Part shown: positions 8,892 to 18,716 of the stretch, in pieces
Position numbering within the stretch: position 1 is the stretch's first letter
Layout: each line of letters begins with the position of its first letter
Notes under the pieces: model-generated
Told to the model about the DNA's origin: nothing
The model's database searches: none
What the model saw: only the letters and a program-made list of their open reading frames with translations
Made by a program: the position numbers and the translations under genes
Origin: Ancylobacter gelatini
GTDB taxonomy: Bacteria; Pseudomonadota; Alphaproteobacteria; Rhizobiales; Xanthobacteraceae
Reading direction: 5' to 3'
Assembly (NCBI RefSeq): GCF_022601675.1
Contig: NZ_JAKVIL010000003.1
Location: 1 to 64,000, forward strand
Length of the DNA stretch: 64,000 nt

Positions 8892-11639
8892 TTGGCCGTC
8901 AATTTCTTCCGTTACGTCTGGCAGTACAGTCGGCGCGAGCAGATCATCGTTTTGATGTTCGTGCTGGCGTCCCTGCCGTTTTACTGGTGGTCGCTCGACG
9001 TGCCCAAGCGCATCGTCAACGAGGCGATCCAGGGCAGCCGCTTCGGCGACGGCCAGACCACCGCCCGCCTGTTCGACTTCTCCCTGTCGTTGCCCGACTT
9101 CCTTGGTGGCGGAACCTATCAGATCACCGACGGCTGGCTTCTGGAGCAACTGCCCTATCTGTTCGCGCTGAGCATGGTTTTCCTAGTGCTCACGCTGATC
9201 AATGGCTGGTTCAAATACGTCATCAACATCCGCAAGGGCGTGCTCGGCGAGCGCATGCTGCGGCGGCTCCGCTTCGACCTGTTCTCGCAGGTGATGCGCT
9301 TCCGCCCGGAGGATATCCGCACCACCAAGTCGGCGGAAATCACCAGCATGATCAAGGACGAGGTGGAGCCGATCGGCGGCTTCTTCGGCGAGGCCTTCAT
9401 CACGCCGGCCTTTCTCGGCATGCAGGCGATGACCGCCATGGTGTTCATCCTGGCGCAGAGCATGTGGCTCGGCACGCTGGCGCTGGCGCTGATCGTGGTG
9501 CAGGGCATCGTCATCCCGCATCTGCGCCGGGAGCAGATCCGCCTTGGCCGGATGCGCCAGCTGGAATCGCGCATCCTCGCCGGGCGCATCGGCGAGATGG
9601 TGGAAGCCGCGCCCGCGCTCCATGCCTTCGGCGTCGGCGGCTACAGCGCTGCCGAGATCGGCAAGCGGCTGGGAACGCTGTTCGACATCCGGTTGCGCCT
9701 CTACCGACGCAAGTTCGCGGTCAAATATCTCAACAACCTTCTGGCCCAGCTCACCCCCTTCATCTTCTACACGCTGGGCGGCTATCTGGCGCTGATGGGC
9801 CAGCTCGATATCGGCCAGCTGGTAGCGGTGATCGGCGCCTATCGCGACATGCCCGGCCCGATCAAGGAACTGATCGACTGGGATCAGGACCGCGCCGACG
9901 TCACGGTGAAATATGAGCAGGTGGTCGGCCAGTTCTCCAAGGGTTTCATGCTGCCGCCCGAGCCGACGACGCCCCCGGAGCCGATCGCGCCGGACGCGCC
10001 GATCACCATCGTCGGACTGCGCGTCGTCAATGGCCGCGGGCTGGTGCTGATCGACCGCATGTCGGCCGCCATCGCCCGGCCCGGCCGCGTCGCCCTGGTC
10101 GGCCCGACCGGCAGCGGGCGCGACGTGCTGACCAAGGTCATCGGCCGCCAGATTACCGATTACCAGGGCAGCGTCACCATTGGCGGGCGCGAGGTCTCGG
10201 CGATGCCGGACAGCGAGGCGAGCGGGCTGATGATCTATGTCTCGGGCGAGCCTTTCATCATGTCGGGCACGATCCGCGATAATCTGTGCTTTGCCCTGCG
10301 CCGTGCCGTGCCCGAGCCGGAGGTGATCGACTATGGCGACGCCGCCGCCCGCTACTGGCGCGACGAGGCGAAAATGACCGACAATCCGCTGGTCTCCCCC
10401 GATGCCGACTGGATCGACTATGCCTCCGTCGGGGCGACCGGGCCGCTGGATCTGAACGACGCCATCATCGCGGCCCTGCGCGTGGTGCGCGGCTATGACG
10501 AGATCTTCCGTGTCGGTTGGTCGAGCCCGCTCGGCGACGAGCTGGAGGATGAACTGCGCGATCGCATCCTCAAGGCGCGCCCGGCCATCCTGGCGCGCTA
10601 CAAGGAGCAGGGCCTGATCGATTATGTCGAGGGCTTCCGGCCGGATCGCTTCAACACCAATGCCACCATCGGCGAGAACCTGCTGTTCGGCGTGCCCATC
10701 GGCGAGCGCTTCGCGCCGGCGAGTCTGGCCAGCGATCCGTTCACCCGCTCGATCGTTGCCGCCGAGGCGCTGACCGCCCCGCTGACCTCGATCGGTCTGA
10801 AAATGGTGGAAACGGTCGCCGAGGTGTTTCAGGGGCTGGCGCCGGACCACCCGCTGCGCGAGCGCTACTCGTTCGTCGACGAGGCTGAACTCGATGCGTT
10901 GTGGCCGGTGGTGCAGTCCGCCTGGCAGCACGGGCAGCGCCGGACCCTGCCGGCCGAGGTGCGCGACAAGCTGATCGGCTACGCGCTGATGTATGTCGAG
11001 CCGCGCCACCGGCTCAACCTGATCGACGAGCAACTCGTGGCGCGCGTGCTGCGCGCCCGCGCCAGCTTCCGTCAGTTCCTGCCGGCGAGCGAGGCCGGTT
11101 CGATCGAGTTCTACGACCCGAACCACCTGATGCCGGATGCCAGCATCCGCGACAATCTGCTGTTCGGCAGGATCCGTTATGGCAAGACCCATATGCGCGA
11201 CAAGCTGCTGGCGGTGGCCGGCGACGTGATCCGCGAGCACGGTCTGGAGGGCTTCGTGGTGTCCAAGGGCCTCGATCAGGAATCGGGACCCGGCGGCCGC
11301 CTGCTGTCGCCTCAGCAGCGTGTCACGATCCAACTCGCCCGGGCCGTGCTCCGGCGTCCCGAGATACTGATTCTCGACGATGCTCTCTCTAGCTTCCCGC
11401 CCCAGGAAGCGCTTATGATCCGTGAGAACATCTTCGAGGCGATGGCCGGCAAGACGGTCATCGCAACGCAGTCGAGCGAGGATAATCTGGAGGCGTTCGA
11501 TCTCGTGCTGCGGTTTGAAGGTCCCAAGCTGCTCGGCGCCGAGCGCAAGGGCGAGCCGGCCGCTGCCGCGGACCCGGAGCCGACGGAACCGCCCCGCCCG
11601 CGCGAACCGGAGCAGAGGCCTCAGGAGGTTGCCAAATGA
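8892..11639 (+). CDS. ABC exporter-like protein with degenerate, expanded nucleotide-binding region
   Basis: 915 aa. Residues about 1-340 form a six-helix ABC exporter membrane domain. The ATPase region (about 380-890) is abnormal. The Walker A reads GPTGSGRD (404-411), with Arg410 for the invariant Lys. The signature is LLSPQQ (804-809) rather than LSGGQ. Walker B ILILDDA (825-831) has Asp for the catalytic Glu. The H-loop position is Gln (TVIATQSSEDN). About 390 residues separate Walker A from the signature (usually about 100) and contain three copies of the post-Q-loop motif (TIRDNL at 460, ATIGENLLFG at 591, ASIRDNLLFG at 750). The start is TTG at 8892 with AAAGG upstream. It leads the operon; the next gene overlaps by 4 nt (ATGA). 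Hydrolysis is doubtful; a regulatory or signalling role is an inference. Confidence 0.8.
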   Translation: MAVNFFRYVWQYSRREQIIVLMFVLASLPFYWWSLDVPKRIVNEAIQGSRFGDGQTTARLFDFSLSLPDFLGGGTYQITDGWLLEQLPYLFALSMVFLVLTLINGWFKYVINIRKGVLGERMLRRLRFDLFSQVMRFRPEDIRTTKSAEITSMIKDEVEPIGGFFGEAFITPAFLGMQAMTAMVFILAQSMWLGTLALALIVVQGIVIPHLRREQIRLGRMRQLESRILAGRIGEMVEAAPALHAFGVGGYSAAEIGKRLGTLFDIRLRLYRRKFAVKYLNNLLAQLTPFIFYTLGGYLALMGQLDIGQLVAVIGAYRDMPGPIKELIDWDQDRADVTVKYEQVVGQFSKGFMLPPEPTTPPEPIAPDAPITIVGLRVVNGRGLVLIDRMSAAIARPGRVALVGPTGSGRDVLTKVIGRQITDYQGSVTIGGREVSAMPDSEASGLMIYVSGEPFIMSGTIRDNLCFALRRAVPEPEVIDYGDAAARYWRDEAKMTDNPLVSPDADWIDYASVGATGPLDLNDAIIAALRVVRGYDEIFRVGWSSPLGDELEDELRDRILKARPAILARYKEQGLIDYVEGFRPDRFNTNATIGENLLFGVPIGERFAPASLASDPFTRSIVAAEALTAPLTSIGLKMVETVAEVFQGLAPDHPLRERYSFVDEAELDALWPVVQSAWQHGQRRTLPAEVRDKLIGYALMYVEPRHRLNLIDEQLVARVLRARASFRQFLPASEAGSIEFYDPNHLMPDASIRDNLLFGRIRYGKTHMRDKLLAVAGDVIREHGLEGFVVSKGLDQESGPGGRLLSPQQRVTIQLARAVLRRPEILILDDALSSFPPQEALMIRENIFEAMAGKTVIATQSSEDNLEAFDLVLRFEGPKLLGAERKGEPAAAADPEPTEPPRPREPEQRPQEVAK

Positions 11640-12145
11640 CCATCGAGGACGAAGTGCGCTCGCTTCAGAAGTTTCGCATGTTCCACCATGTCGAAACCCC
11701 GAAGCTCAAGCTTCTGGCCATGATCAGCGATCGGATCGTGTTCCAGCCGGGCGAGACCATCTATGAGCAGGGCGAGGCGTCGGACGCGGTCTATATCGTG
11801 CTCGAGGGCCAGTACAAGGTGTCCCTGCACACGCCGGACGGCGTGATCGACTTCGCCCAGCATGTGCGGGGCACGCTGCTGGGCGAAGCCGGCGTGCTGT
11901 GCGAGCAGAACCGCATGGTGAGCATCACCGCCGAGACCACGGTGACGGCGCTGCGCGTCGACCGCGAGTCCTTCCTTGAACTCATAAAGGAATCCCTGCC
12001 GTTCAATCTCGCGGTGATGCGCGAGCTCGGGCGCCAGATCATGGACCTCAACAATATCTGCGCCCAGCTGGTGCAGCGCCTGCCGAAGGGCGCGCCGGCG
12101 GCGGATGCGGCGCGCAGTATCGCGTCGCCCGCTAACGCGCACTGA
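11636..12145 (+). CDS. Cyclic-nucleotide-binding domain protein (Crp/cNMP-type, no HTH)
   Basis: 169 aa, a single cNMP-binding beta-barrel (about 15-140) and no C-terminal helix-turn-helix, so it is not a transcription factor of the Crp class. The phosphate-binding cassette is recognisable: LLGEAGVLCEQNR, with the Gly-Glu pair and an Arg, then VSITAETT. It overlaps the ABC gene by 4 nt and lies 10 nt ahead of the cyclase-like gene, so the two are almost certainly co-translated. A plausible role is to couple a nucleotide signal to the partner proteins. This is inference from context; no partner is proven. Confidence 0.85.
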   Translation: MTIEDEVRSLQKFRMFHHVETPKLKLLAMISDRIVFQPGETIYEQGEASDAVYIVLEGQYKVSLHTPDGVIDFAQHVRGTLLGEAGVLCEQNRMVSITAETTVTALRVDRESFLELIKESLPFNLAVMRELGRQIMDLNNICAQLVQRLPKGAPAADAARSIASPANAH

Positions 12146-12155
12146 AACGAGATTC

Positions 12156-13892
12156 ATGGCCGTCACCACCATCAAGGCCCCCAGGCAGGCGGGCGAACAG
12201 TCGCGCAACTCGCTCAGTGATCAGCCCTGGGCGTGCCATGCGCGACTTTGGGCCGGCCTCGTCCTGTTCGCCTTCGTGTTCACCCATCTGGTCAATCACG
12301 CCATCGGTATTTTCGGCGTCGGCGCGATGGAGCAGGCCCAGCAATGGCGCTGGCTGCTGTGGAGGAGCTGGGGCGGCGGTTTCCTGCTTTATGGCGCGGC
12401 ACTGGTCCACGTCGTGCTGGCCAGCTACCGCATCATGCGCCGCTCGACCTGGCGCATGCCGCGAGACGAGGCGTGGCAGATCATATCGGGCCTCGCCATT
12501 CCCTTCCTGGTGGCGGGACATGTCCTGCAGACCCGCGTCGCAGGCTCATGGTTCGATGTCGACCAGAGCTATCATGCCGTGCTGCTGCGGCTGTGGCCGG
12601 CGGTGCTGTTTTCGCAGACCCTGCTGCTGGTGGTGAGCTGGAGCCATGGCGTCATCGGCCTTCATCACTCGCTGCGCTACAAGGCGTGGTATCCGAGGTG
12701 GCGGGTCGCCGGGCTTGTGGTGGCGGTGCTGGTGCCGGCGCTGGCCTTCGCCGGTTTCGTCGCGGGTGGGCGAGAGGCGGCGCAGGGCGCGGCGGCCGGC
12801 GGGCCGACACCCGAGCAACTGGCCGGCATCGAGCATGCGGGCATGATGATGAATGCCGGGCTCGCCGGTTTCGCCAGCGCGTTCGCGCTTCTGCTGGTCG
12901 GGGCCTATGTCCGTCGCCGGATCGGCTCCACCGTGACCATCACCTATCGCGGTTATGGTCCGGTCCGGGTGCCGCGCGGCACCTCGGTGCTGGAGGCGAG
13001 CCGCATGTACCACATCCCGCACCCCTCTTCGTGCCGTGGCCGCGGGCGCTGCTCGACCTGTCGCGTGCAGGTGACGGGCGGCGCGGCGGATTTGCCGGAC
13101 CCGTTCGCCGCGGAGCGGGCGCTGCTCTCCGGCATCGGCGCGCCGGAGAACGTGCGTCTCGCCTGCCAGACGCGGCCGACCCGCGACATGAGCGTGCGCA
13201 TCCTGATGCCGGTGCTCGGCCAGCGCTTGGCCGACCCCGACCAGGACGCGCAGGAATGGGCGGTGGAGCGCGAGGCCACCGTGATCTTCCTCGACCTGCG
13301 CGCGTTCAACACCTTGACCTCCAACCGCCTTCCTTATGAAATCGCGGTGCTGATCAACCGTTTCTCCACGGAGATGACCCAGACGGTCGAGAGCCATGGA
13401 GGGCGCATTGACCAGATGTATGGCGACGGCCTTCTCGCCGTGTTCGACGGTTCCGACAAGCCATCGGCCGGCGCGCGCGCGGCCCTGCGCGCCGCGCGCG
13501 ACATGACCCGTGTGCTCGACATGCTCAATATCGAGATGCGCGGCGTTCTGCCGATCCCGATCCGCGCCGGTATCGGCATCCATACCGGCCCGATCATCCT
13601 GGCCCGCGTGGGCGATGGGGTGCAGGAGAACCGGTTGCGCGCGATCGGCGTCACCGTCACCGTCGCCGCCGGACTGGAGGCCGCGTCCAAGGAATATCTC
13701 GCCGATTATTTCGTTTCGGAGGAGACGGCGCGCGCCTCGGGGTATGACTTCTCCGGCCAGAACCAGCGCGACGTGATCGTGGACGGTCACAGCATGCCGG
13801 TGCCTGCCTATGCCATCGCGAACGACGTCGCGCTCGACAAGGTGATGTCGGGCAAGGCGATGCTCGGCGTGCTCAGCGCCGCAGGGATGTGA
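12156..13892 (+). CDS. Membrane His-rich (diheme b-like) anchor, [2Fe-2S] ferredoxin and class III cyclase-like fusion
   Basis: 578 aa in three parts. (1) Residues about 28-258: six helices resembling a succinate-dehydrogenase cytochrome b anchor, with His at 44, 48, 85, 122, 164, 170 and 171 as possible haem ligands. (2) About 260-350: a ferredoxin domain with C293, C299, C302 and C337 (Cx5Cx2C...C, adrenodoxin-like spacing). (3) About 370-540: a class III nucleotide cyclase fold. Both metal-binding Asp are present (D380, D424), but the substrate Lys is Gln420. The usual D, N and R of the GDxVNxAARL block are V499, T502 and G506. S. meliloti CyaC is a known quinone/redox-regulated cyclase with a diheme anchor. 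This relative looks catalytically impaired or altered. ATG 12156 is chosen over 12105, which lies inside the previous gene. Confidence 0.82.
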   Translation: MAVTTIKAPRQAGEQSRNSLSDQPWACHARLWAGLVLFAFVFTHLVNHAIGIFGVGAMEQAQQWRWLLWRSWGGGFLLYGAALVHVVLASYRIMRRSTWRMPRDEAWQIISGLAIPFLVAGHVLQTRVAGSWFDVDQSYHAVLLRLWPAVLFSQTLLLVVSWSHGVIGLHHSLRYKAWYPRWRVAGLVVAVLVPALAFAGFVAGGREAAQGAAAGGPTPEQLAGIEHAGMMMNAGLAGFASAFALLLVGAYVRRRIGSTVTITYRGYGPVRVPRGTSVLEASRMYHIPHPSSCRGRGRCSTCRVQVTGGAADLPDPFAAERALLSGIGAPENVRLACQTRPTRDMSVRILMPVLGQRLADPDQDAQEWAVEREATVIFLDLRAFNTLTSNRLPYEIAVLINRFSTEMTQTVESHGGRIDQMYGDGLLAVFDGSDKPSAGARAALRAARDMTRVLDMLNIEMRGVLPIPIRAGIGIHTGPIILARVGDGVQENRLRAIGVTVTVAAGLEAASKEYLADYFVSEETARASGYDFSGQNQRDVIVDGHSMPVPAYAIANDVALDKVMSGKAMLGVLSAAGM

Positions 13893-13896
13893 GGCC

Positions 13897-15777
13897 GTGG
13901 CAGGGGGCGGGCGAGACGACGTAGCGCGTGGCGACGTACTTCGCATTGAGGACCTGCACGTCTCGTTCATGCTGCACGGACAGATGACCGAGGTGGTGAA
14001 GGGCGTCTCGCTGCGCGTGTCCGCCGGGCGTACCGTGGCGCTGGTCGGGGAATCCGGGTCCGGCAAGACCGTGATCTCGCAATCGGTGATGGGTCTGCTG
14101 CCCCGCAACGGCGTCATCACCTCCGGCAGCCTCGTGTTTTCCGATCCGGACAAGGACGGCAAGTCCGTCGACATTGCCGGGCTGCCGCGCGACGGCAAGA
14201 AGATGCGCATGCTGCGCGGCGGGCGCATGGGCATGGTGTTCCAGGAGCCGATGTCCTCGCTCTCGCCGGTTCACACCATCGGCAACCAGATCGAGGAGGC
14301 GCTGCAACTTCATCGCCCCCATCCGCGCAAGGAGGCGCGGGCGGTGACCGAGCAGATGCTCGGTATGGTGGGTTTCCGCGACCCGCAGCGCTCGTATGAC
14401 CGCTATCCGTTCGAGCTGTCGGGTGGCCTGCGCCAGCGCGCCATGCTGGCCATGGCGCTGATCTGCCATCCCGCCTTGCTGATTGCCGACGAGCCAACCA
14501 CGGCGCTGGACGTCACCATCCAGGCCCAGGTGCTCAAGCTGATGAAGGAGCTGCAGCGCGAATTCGGCATGGCGATCCTCCTGATCACCCATGATCTCGG
14601 CGTGGTGGCCAACATGGCCGATGAGGTTGTGGTGGTCTATCGCGGGGAGGTGATGGAGGCAGGCCCGGTCGAGGACATATTCCGCCGCCCGGGCCATCCC
14701 TATCTCAAGGCGCTGCTGAAGGCCTCGCCGGACTTCGACATGCCGCCAGGCGAGCGCCTGGTGGCGCTGCGCGGCGTGACGTCGGCGCCGGTGGTCAAGC
14801 CCATACGCGAGACGACTCCCAAGCCGCTTCTGAGCGTGCGCGGCCTGCGAAAGACCTATGGCGGCAAGAAGGGCGGCGGTGTCATCGCCGTGGACGATGT
14901 CAGCTTCGACGTATTGAAAGGCCAATGCCTCGGCCTGGTCGGCGAAAGCGGCTCCGGCAAGTCGACGGTCGGGAATCTGATCATGCGCGCGCGCAGCGCC
15001 GACGCCGGCTCGATCACCTTCCACGATCCGGCGGGCCCGGTCGACGTGCTGGCGCTTGAGGGCGCCGCGCTGAAAGCGTTTCGCCCGCGCCTGCAGATGA
15101 TCTTCCAGGACCCGGTGAGTTCGCTCTCGCCGCGCATGACCGTGCTCGACATCATTCGCGAGCCGCTCATCATCCAGGGCCGCGGCTCGGAGGCCGAGCA
15201 GAAGCGCCGGGTGGTGGAGCTTATGGACTGCGTCGGGCTCGATCCGCGCTTCCTCACCCGCTACCCGCACAGCTTCTCCGGCGGCCAGCGCCAGCGCATC
15301 GGCATCGCCCGCGCCCTCGCGCTCAACCCGGACCTCATCATCTGCGATGAGCCGGTCTCCGCGCTCGACGTCTCGGTGCAGGCGCAAATCCTCAACCTGC
15401 TGAAGGATCTGCAATCCTCGCTGGGGCTCACCTACCTGTTCGTCTCGCACAATCTCGCGGTGGTGCATTACATGGCGGAGCGGATCGCGGTGATGGCGCG
15501 CGGGCGCATCGTCGAGATCGGGCCGCGCGACGCGCTGTTCCGCCATCCTGCGCACCCCTATACCAAGTGCCTGCTGCGCGCCGTGCCGCTGCCCGACCTC
15601 GATCGCCCGCTCGATTTCGACATCGCGACCTCGGGCGGCGGCGCTTCCGATCCGGCGACCTGGCCGGCGGCGTTCCGCGGCACCGCGCGGGACCGGCTGG
15701 AGATGATCGACCTCGGCGGAGACCATTGGGTGCTCGCCGATCGCGGCTGCACGGCCCATGATGTGACGGCGGCATGA
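13897..15777 (+). CDS. Fused oligopeptide-type ABC importer ATPase (DppD-DppF/YejF-like)
   Basis: 626 aa containing two complete ATPase units. The first has Walker A GESGSGKT (about 50), signature [11 protein letters not shown] and Walker [13 protein letters not shown]. The second has GESGSGKS (about 350), [15 protein letters not shown] and [12 protein letters not shown]. Each ends with the oligopeptide-binding extension ([20 protein letters not shown]). It energises uptake through the two permeases downstream. Starts at GTG 13897, four bases after the cyclase-like stop, and overlaps the binding-protein gene by 4 nt. Unlike the operon's first ABC protein, both sites here are canonical. Confidence 0.92.
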   Translation: MAGGGRDDVARGDVLRIEDLHVSFMLHGQMTEVVKGVSLRVSAGRTVALVGESGSGKTVISQSVMGLLPRNGVITSGSLVFSDPDKDGKSVDIAGLPRDGKKMRMLRGGRMGMVFQEPMSSLSPVHTIGNQIEEALQLHRPHPRKEARAVTEQMLGMVGFRDPQRSYDRYPFELSGGLRQRAMLAMALICHPALLIADEPTTALDVTIQAQVLKLMKELQREFGMAILLITHDLGVVANMADEVVVVYRGEVMEAGPVEDIFRRPGHPYLKALLKASPDFDMPPGERLVALRGVTSAPVVKPIRETTPKPLLSVRGLRKTYGGKKGGGVIAVDDVSFDVLKGQCLGLVGESGSGKSTVGNLIMRARSADAGSITFHDPAGPVDVLALEGAALKAFRPRLQMIFQDPVSSLSPRMTVLDIIREPLIIQGRGSEAEQKRRVVELMDCVGLDPRFLTRYPHSFSGGQRQRIGIARALALNPDLIICDEPVSALDVSVQAQILNLLKDLQSSLGLTYLFVSHNLAVVHYMAERIAVMARGRIVEIGPRDALFRHPAHPYTKCLLRAVPLPDLDRPLDFDIATSGGGASDPATWPAAFRGTARDRLEMIDLGGDHWVLADRGCTAHDVTAA

Positions 15778-17714
15778 GCACGATGGCGATACGCCCGCTC
15801 CTCATTCTGCTTGCCCTCACTCTCGGCCTGTGCGCGGCGCGGGCGCAGGAGCCCTCGGCGCGGCCGGACCTGACGCTCGAGCCGCCCATGTTCGTCGATC
15901 AGGTGCGGGTCGGCGAGCTGCCGCCGCTCGCCGGGCGCCTGCCGGATCCCCCGCGTGTGATCAATGTGGCGGCGCGTGGCGGCGAGCCGGGCCGCTATGG
16001 CGGCACGCTGCGCATGCTGATGGGCGACCCGCGCGACATCCGCATGATCACCATCTACGGCTATGCGCGGCTGGTGGTGTTCGACGAGAATGGCCGGCTG
16101 GTTCCCGACATTCTGGAAAAGGTGGATGTGGAGGAAAGCCGTGTCTTCACCTTCCACCTGCGGCGCAATCATCGCTGGTCGGACGGCCAACCCTTCACCG
16201 CCGAGGATTTCCGCTACTGGTGGCAGGACGTGGCCACGAATGAGCGGTTCAATCCCGGCGGCCCGCCGATGCAGATGGTGGTGGACGGCGAAAAGGCGCG
16301 GTTCGAGGTCATCGACGCCACCACCGTGCGCTATTCCTGGTCGAAGCCCAATCCCGGCTTCCTGCCATCGCTGGCGGCGGCGCAGCCCTTCACCATCGCC
16401 ATGCCGGCGCATTACATGAAGCAGTTCCACCAGCGCTATGCCGATCCGCTGAAGCTCTCGGCGCTGGTCAAGATGGAGCGCGTCAAGGACTGGGGCGCCC
16501 TGCACGACCGTATGTCGCGCTCCTACCGGCCAGAAAACCCCGAGCTGCCGACGCTTGGTCCCTGGGTGCCGCTGACCAATCCGCCGGCCGAGTTCTTCGT
16601 GTTTCGCCGGAACCCGTTCTTCCACCGGGTCGACGAGACCGGCCGGCAACTGCCCTATATCGACAAGATCACGATGGCCATCGGCACCTCGTCGCTGATC
16701 CCCGCCAAGGTGGGCGCGGGCGGGGCGGACCTGCAGGCGCGCTATCTGCGCTTCGACAATTACACCTTCCTGAAAGAGGGCGAGGAGCGCGGCAATTACA
16801 CGGTGCGGCTCTGGGAGCAGGGCGTCGGCGCCTATGTCGCCATCGTCCCCAATCTGAACGCCAACGATCCGGGCTGGCGCGACGTGCTGCGCGACGTGCG
16901 CGTGCGCCGGGCGCTCTCCGTCGGCATCAACCGGCGCGACATCAACCAGGTGATCTTCTTCGGCCTCGGCCATGAGGGCGCCAATACGGTGATCCCCGGC
17001 AGCGCTCTCTACGATTCCAAATACGACACCGCCTGGGCGCAGTACGACCCCGCGCTCGCCAACCGCCTGCTGGACGAGGCCGGGCTGGAACAGCGTGACA
17101 AGGACGGCATCCGCCTGCTGCCCGACGGCCGGCGCGCCGAGATCACGGTGGAGACGGCCGGCGAGAGCACCGAAGAGACCGACATCATGGAGCTGGTCGG
17201 CGACGACTGGCGCAAGATCGGGATCAAGCTCCACGTCCGTGGCACGCAGCGCGACCTGCTGAGACGCGGCGTGATTGCCGGCAATGTCAAGATGTCGGTC
17301 TGGCAGGGGCTGGACAACGCGCTGGCCTCGCCCGACATGTCGCCGGTCGAGCTGGCGCCATCCAATTCCATGCAGTTCCAGTGGCCGCTCTGGGGGCAAT
17401 ATGCCGACACCGGCGGGCGAGAGGGCGAGAAGCCCGCGCTTCCGGCCGCCGCCGAGCTTTCCGGACTCGCCGAACGCTGGCGCCAGTCCAAGACCGGCGA
17501 GGAGCGCGAGGCGATCTGGAAGCGCATGCTGGAGATCAATGCCGACCAGGTGTTCACCATCGGCGTCATCAACCGCACGTCTCAGCCGGTCGTGGTGTCG
17601 AACCGGCTGCGCAACGTGCCGGATGTGGGCATCTACAGCTTCGAGCCGGGCGCCTATTTCGGGATCTACCTGCCGGACACGTTCTGGTTCGACGACGCGA
17701 CGGGTAAGGAGTGA
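15774..17714 (+). CDS. ABC importer substrate-binding protein, SBP_bac_5 family
   Basis: 646 aa periplasmic binding protein of the peptide/nickel/opine class. A signal peptide spans about 1-25 (PLLILLALTLGLCAARAQ). The mature protein has the family's YGGTLRM opening, a FHLRRNHRWSDGQPFTAEDFRYWW block and RRALSVGINRRDINQ. The length is above the 500-550 typical for DppA/OppA, closer to the large rhizobial peptide or sugar-oligomer binders. Translationally coupled to the ATPase gene and 3 nt before the permease gene. The ligand cannot be inferred; peptide, opine or oligosaccharide are all possible. Confidence 0.88.
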   Translation: MSTMAIRPLLILLALTLGLCAARAQEPSARPDLTLEPPMFVDQVRVGELPPLAGRLPDPPRVINVAARGGEPGRYGGTLRMLMGDPRDIRMITIYGYARLVVFDENGRLVPDILEKVDVEESRVFTFHLRRNHRWSDGQPFTAEDFRYWWQDVATNERFNPGGPPMQMVVDGEKARFEVIDATTVRYSWSKPNPGFLPSLAAAQPFTIAMPAHYMKQFHQRYADPLKLSALVKMERVKDWGALHDRMSRSYRPENPELPTLGPWVPLTNPPAEFFVFRRNPFFHRVDETGRQLPYIDKITMAIGTSSLIPAKVGAGGADLQARYLRFDNYTFLKEGEERGNYTVRLWEQGVGAYVAIVPNLNANDPGWRDVLRDVRVRRALSVGINRRDINQVIFFGLGHEGANTVIPGSALYDSKYDTAWAQYDPALANRLLDEAGLEQRDKDGIRLLPDGRRAEITVETAGESTEETDIMELVGDDWRKIGIKLHVRGTQRDLLRRGVIAGNVKMSVWQGLDNALASPDMSPVELAPSNSMQFQWPLWGQYADTGGREGEKPALPAAAELSGLAERWRQSKTGEEREAIWKRMLEINADQVFTIGVINRTSQPVVVSNRLRNVPDVGIYSFEPGAYFGIYLPDTFWFDDATGKE

Positions 17715-17717
17715 GCG

Positions 17718-18716
17718 ATGCTGCGCTACATCATCCGCCGCATCCTGATCATGATCCCGACCCTGCTGGTGACCAGTGCGCTCATCTTCACGGTGATGCA
17801 GCTGCCGCCCAGCGACTATTTCGAGACCTATGTCGCCGAGATGGCCGCACAGGGTGAGAAAGCAGACCTGAGCCGCATCGAGTTCCTCAAGCGCGAATAC
17901 GGCTTCGACAAACCGCCGATCGAGCGCTATTTCCTCTGGATCGCCGGCTTCGTGCAGGGCGATTTCGGCTATTCCTTCGAATATGAAATGCCGGTGCGCG
18001 ACGTGGTGGGCGAGCGCCTCGGCCTCACCATCCTGGTCTCGTTCTGCACCATATTGATGACCTGGATGGTGGCGTTTCCGATCGGCATCTATTCGGCGAC
18101 GCATCAATATAGCTGGGCCGATTACGGGCTCACCTTCATGGGGCTGATCGGGATCGCGATCCCGCACTTCCTGCTCGCGCTGATCTTCATGTATTTCGCC
18201 AATGTCTGGTTCGGCCTGTCGATCGGCGGGTTGATGGACCCGGTCTATTTCAACGAACCGATGAGCTGGGAGAAGGCGAAGTCGATCCTCGCCCATCTGT
18301 GGATTCCAGTGCTGATCATCGGGGCCGGCGGCACCGGCTCGATGGTCCGTGCCATCCGCGCCAATCTGCTCGATGAGTTGCAGAAGCAGTATTATGTCAC
18401 CGCAAAGGCCAAGGGCCTGCCGCCCGGCAAGGCGTTGCGCAAATACCCGCTGCGCATGTCGCTCAACTTCTTCGTCTCGCATATCGGCGACGTGCTGCCG
18501 ACGCTGGTCTCCGGCTCGGAACTGACCGCCGTGGTGCTATCGCTCCAGACCGTCGGCCCGCTGCTGCTGCGCGCGCTGCAGAGTCAGGACATGTATCTGG
18601 CCGGCTCGTTCCTGCTGTTCCTGTCCTGCATGACCGTGGTCGGCGTGCTGATTTCGGACATCGCGCTCGCCTTTCTCGATCCGCGCATCCGGCTGCAGGG
18701 GGGCTCGTCGAAATGA
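17718..18716 (+). CDS. ABC importer inner-membrane permease 1 (DppB/OppB-like)
   Basis: 332 aa, about six helices. The N-terminus MLRYIIRRILIMIPTLLVTS is the OppB/DppB signature start, with ERYFLWIAGFVQGDFGYSFEYEMPVRDVV next and the cytoplasmic EAA loop near TAKAKGLPPGKALRKYPLR. It forms the translocation pore with the next gene product. A C-terminal overlap of 4 nt with that gene indicates coupled translation. Confidence 0.92.
   Translation: MLRYIIRRILIMIPTLLVTSALIFTVMQLPPSDYFETYVAEMAAQGEKADLSRIEFLKREYGFDKPPIERYFLWIAGFVQGDFGYSFEYEMPVRDVVGERLGLTILVSFCTILMTWMVAFPIGIYSATHQYSWADYGLTFMGLIGIAIPHFLLALIFMYFANVWFGLSIGGLMDPVYFNEPMSWEKAKSILAHLWIPVLIIGAGGTGSMVRAIRANLLDELQKQYYVTAKAKGLPPGKALRKYPLRMSLNFFVSHIGDVLPTLVSGSELTAVVLSLQTVGPLLLRALQSQDMYLAGSFLLFLSCMTVVGVLISDIALAFLDPRIRLQGGSSK

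Noticed and set aside
9183..11333. 716-codon minus-strand frame
   Set aside because: Antisense shadow of the ABC exporter-like gene; no domain motifs.
12546..14234. 562-codon minus-strand frame
   Set aside because: Opposite the cyclase-like and ATPase genes, with no recognisable domain.
15558..18482. 974-codon open frame on the minus strand
   Set aside because: It lies antisense to the ATPase, binding-protein and permease genes. Its translation is His/Arg/Asp-rich low-complexity sequence typical of a GC-rich shadow frame.
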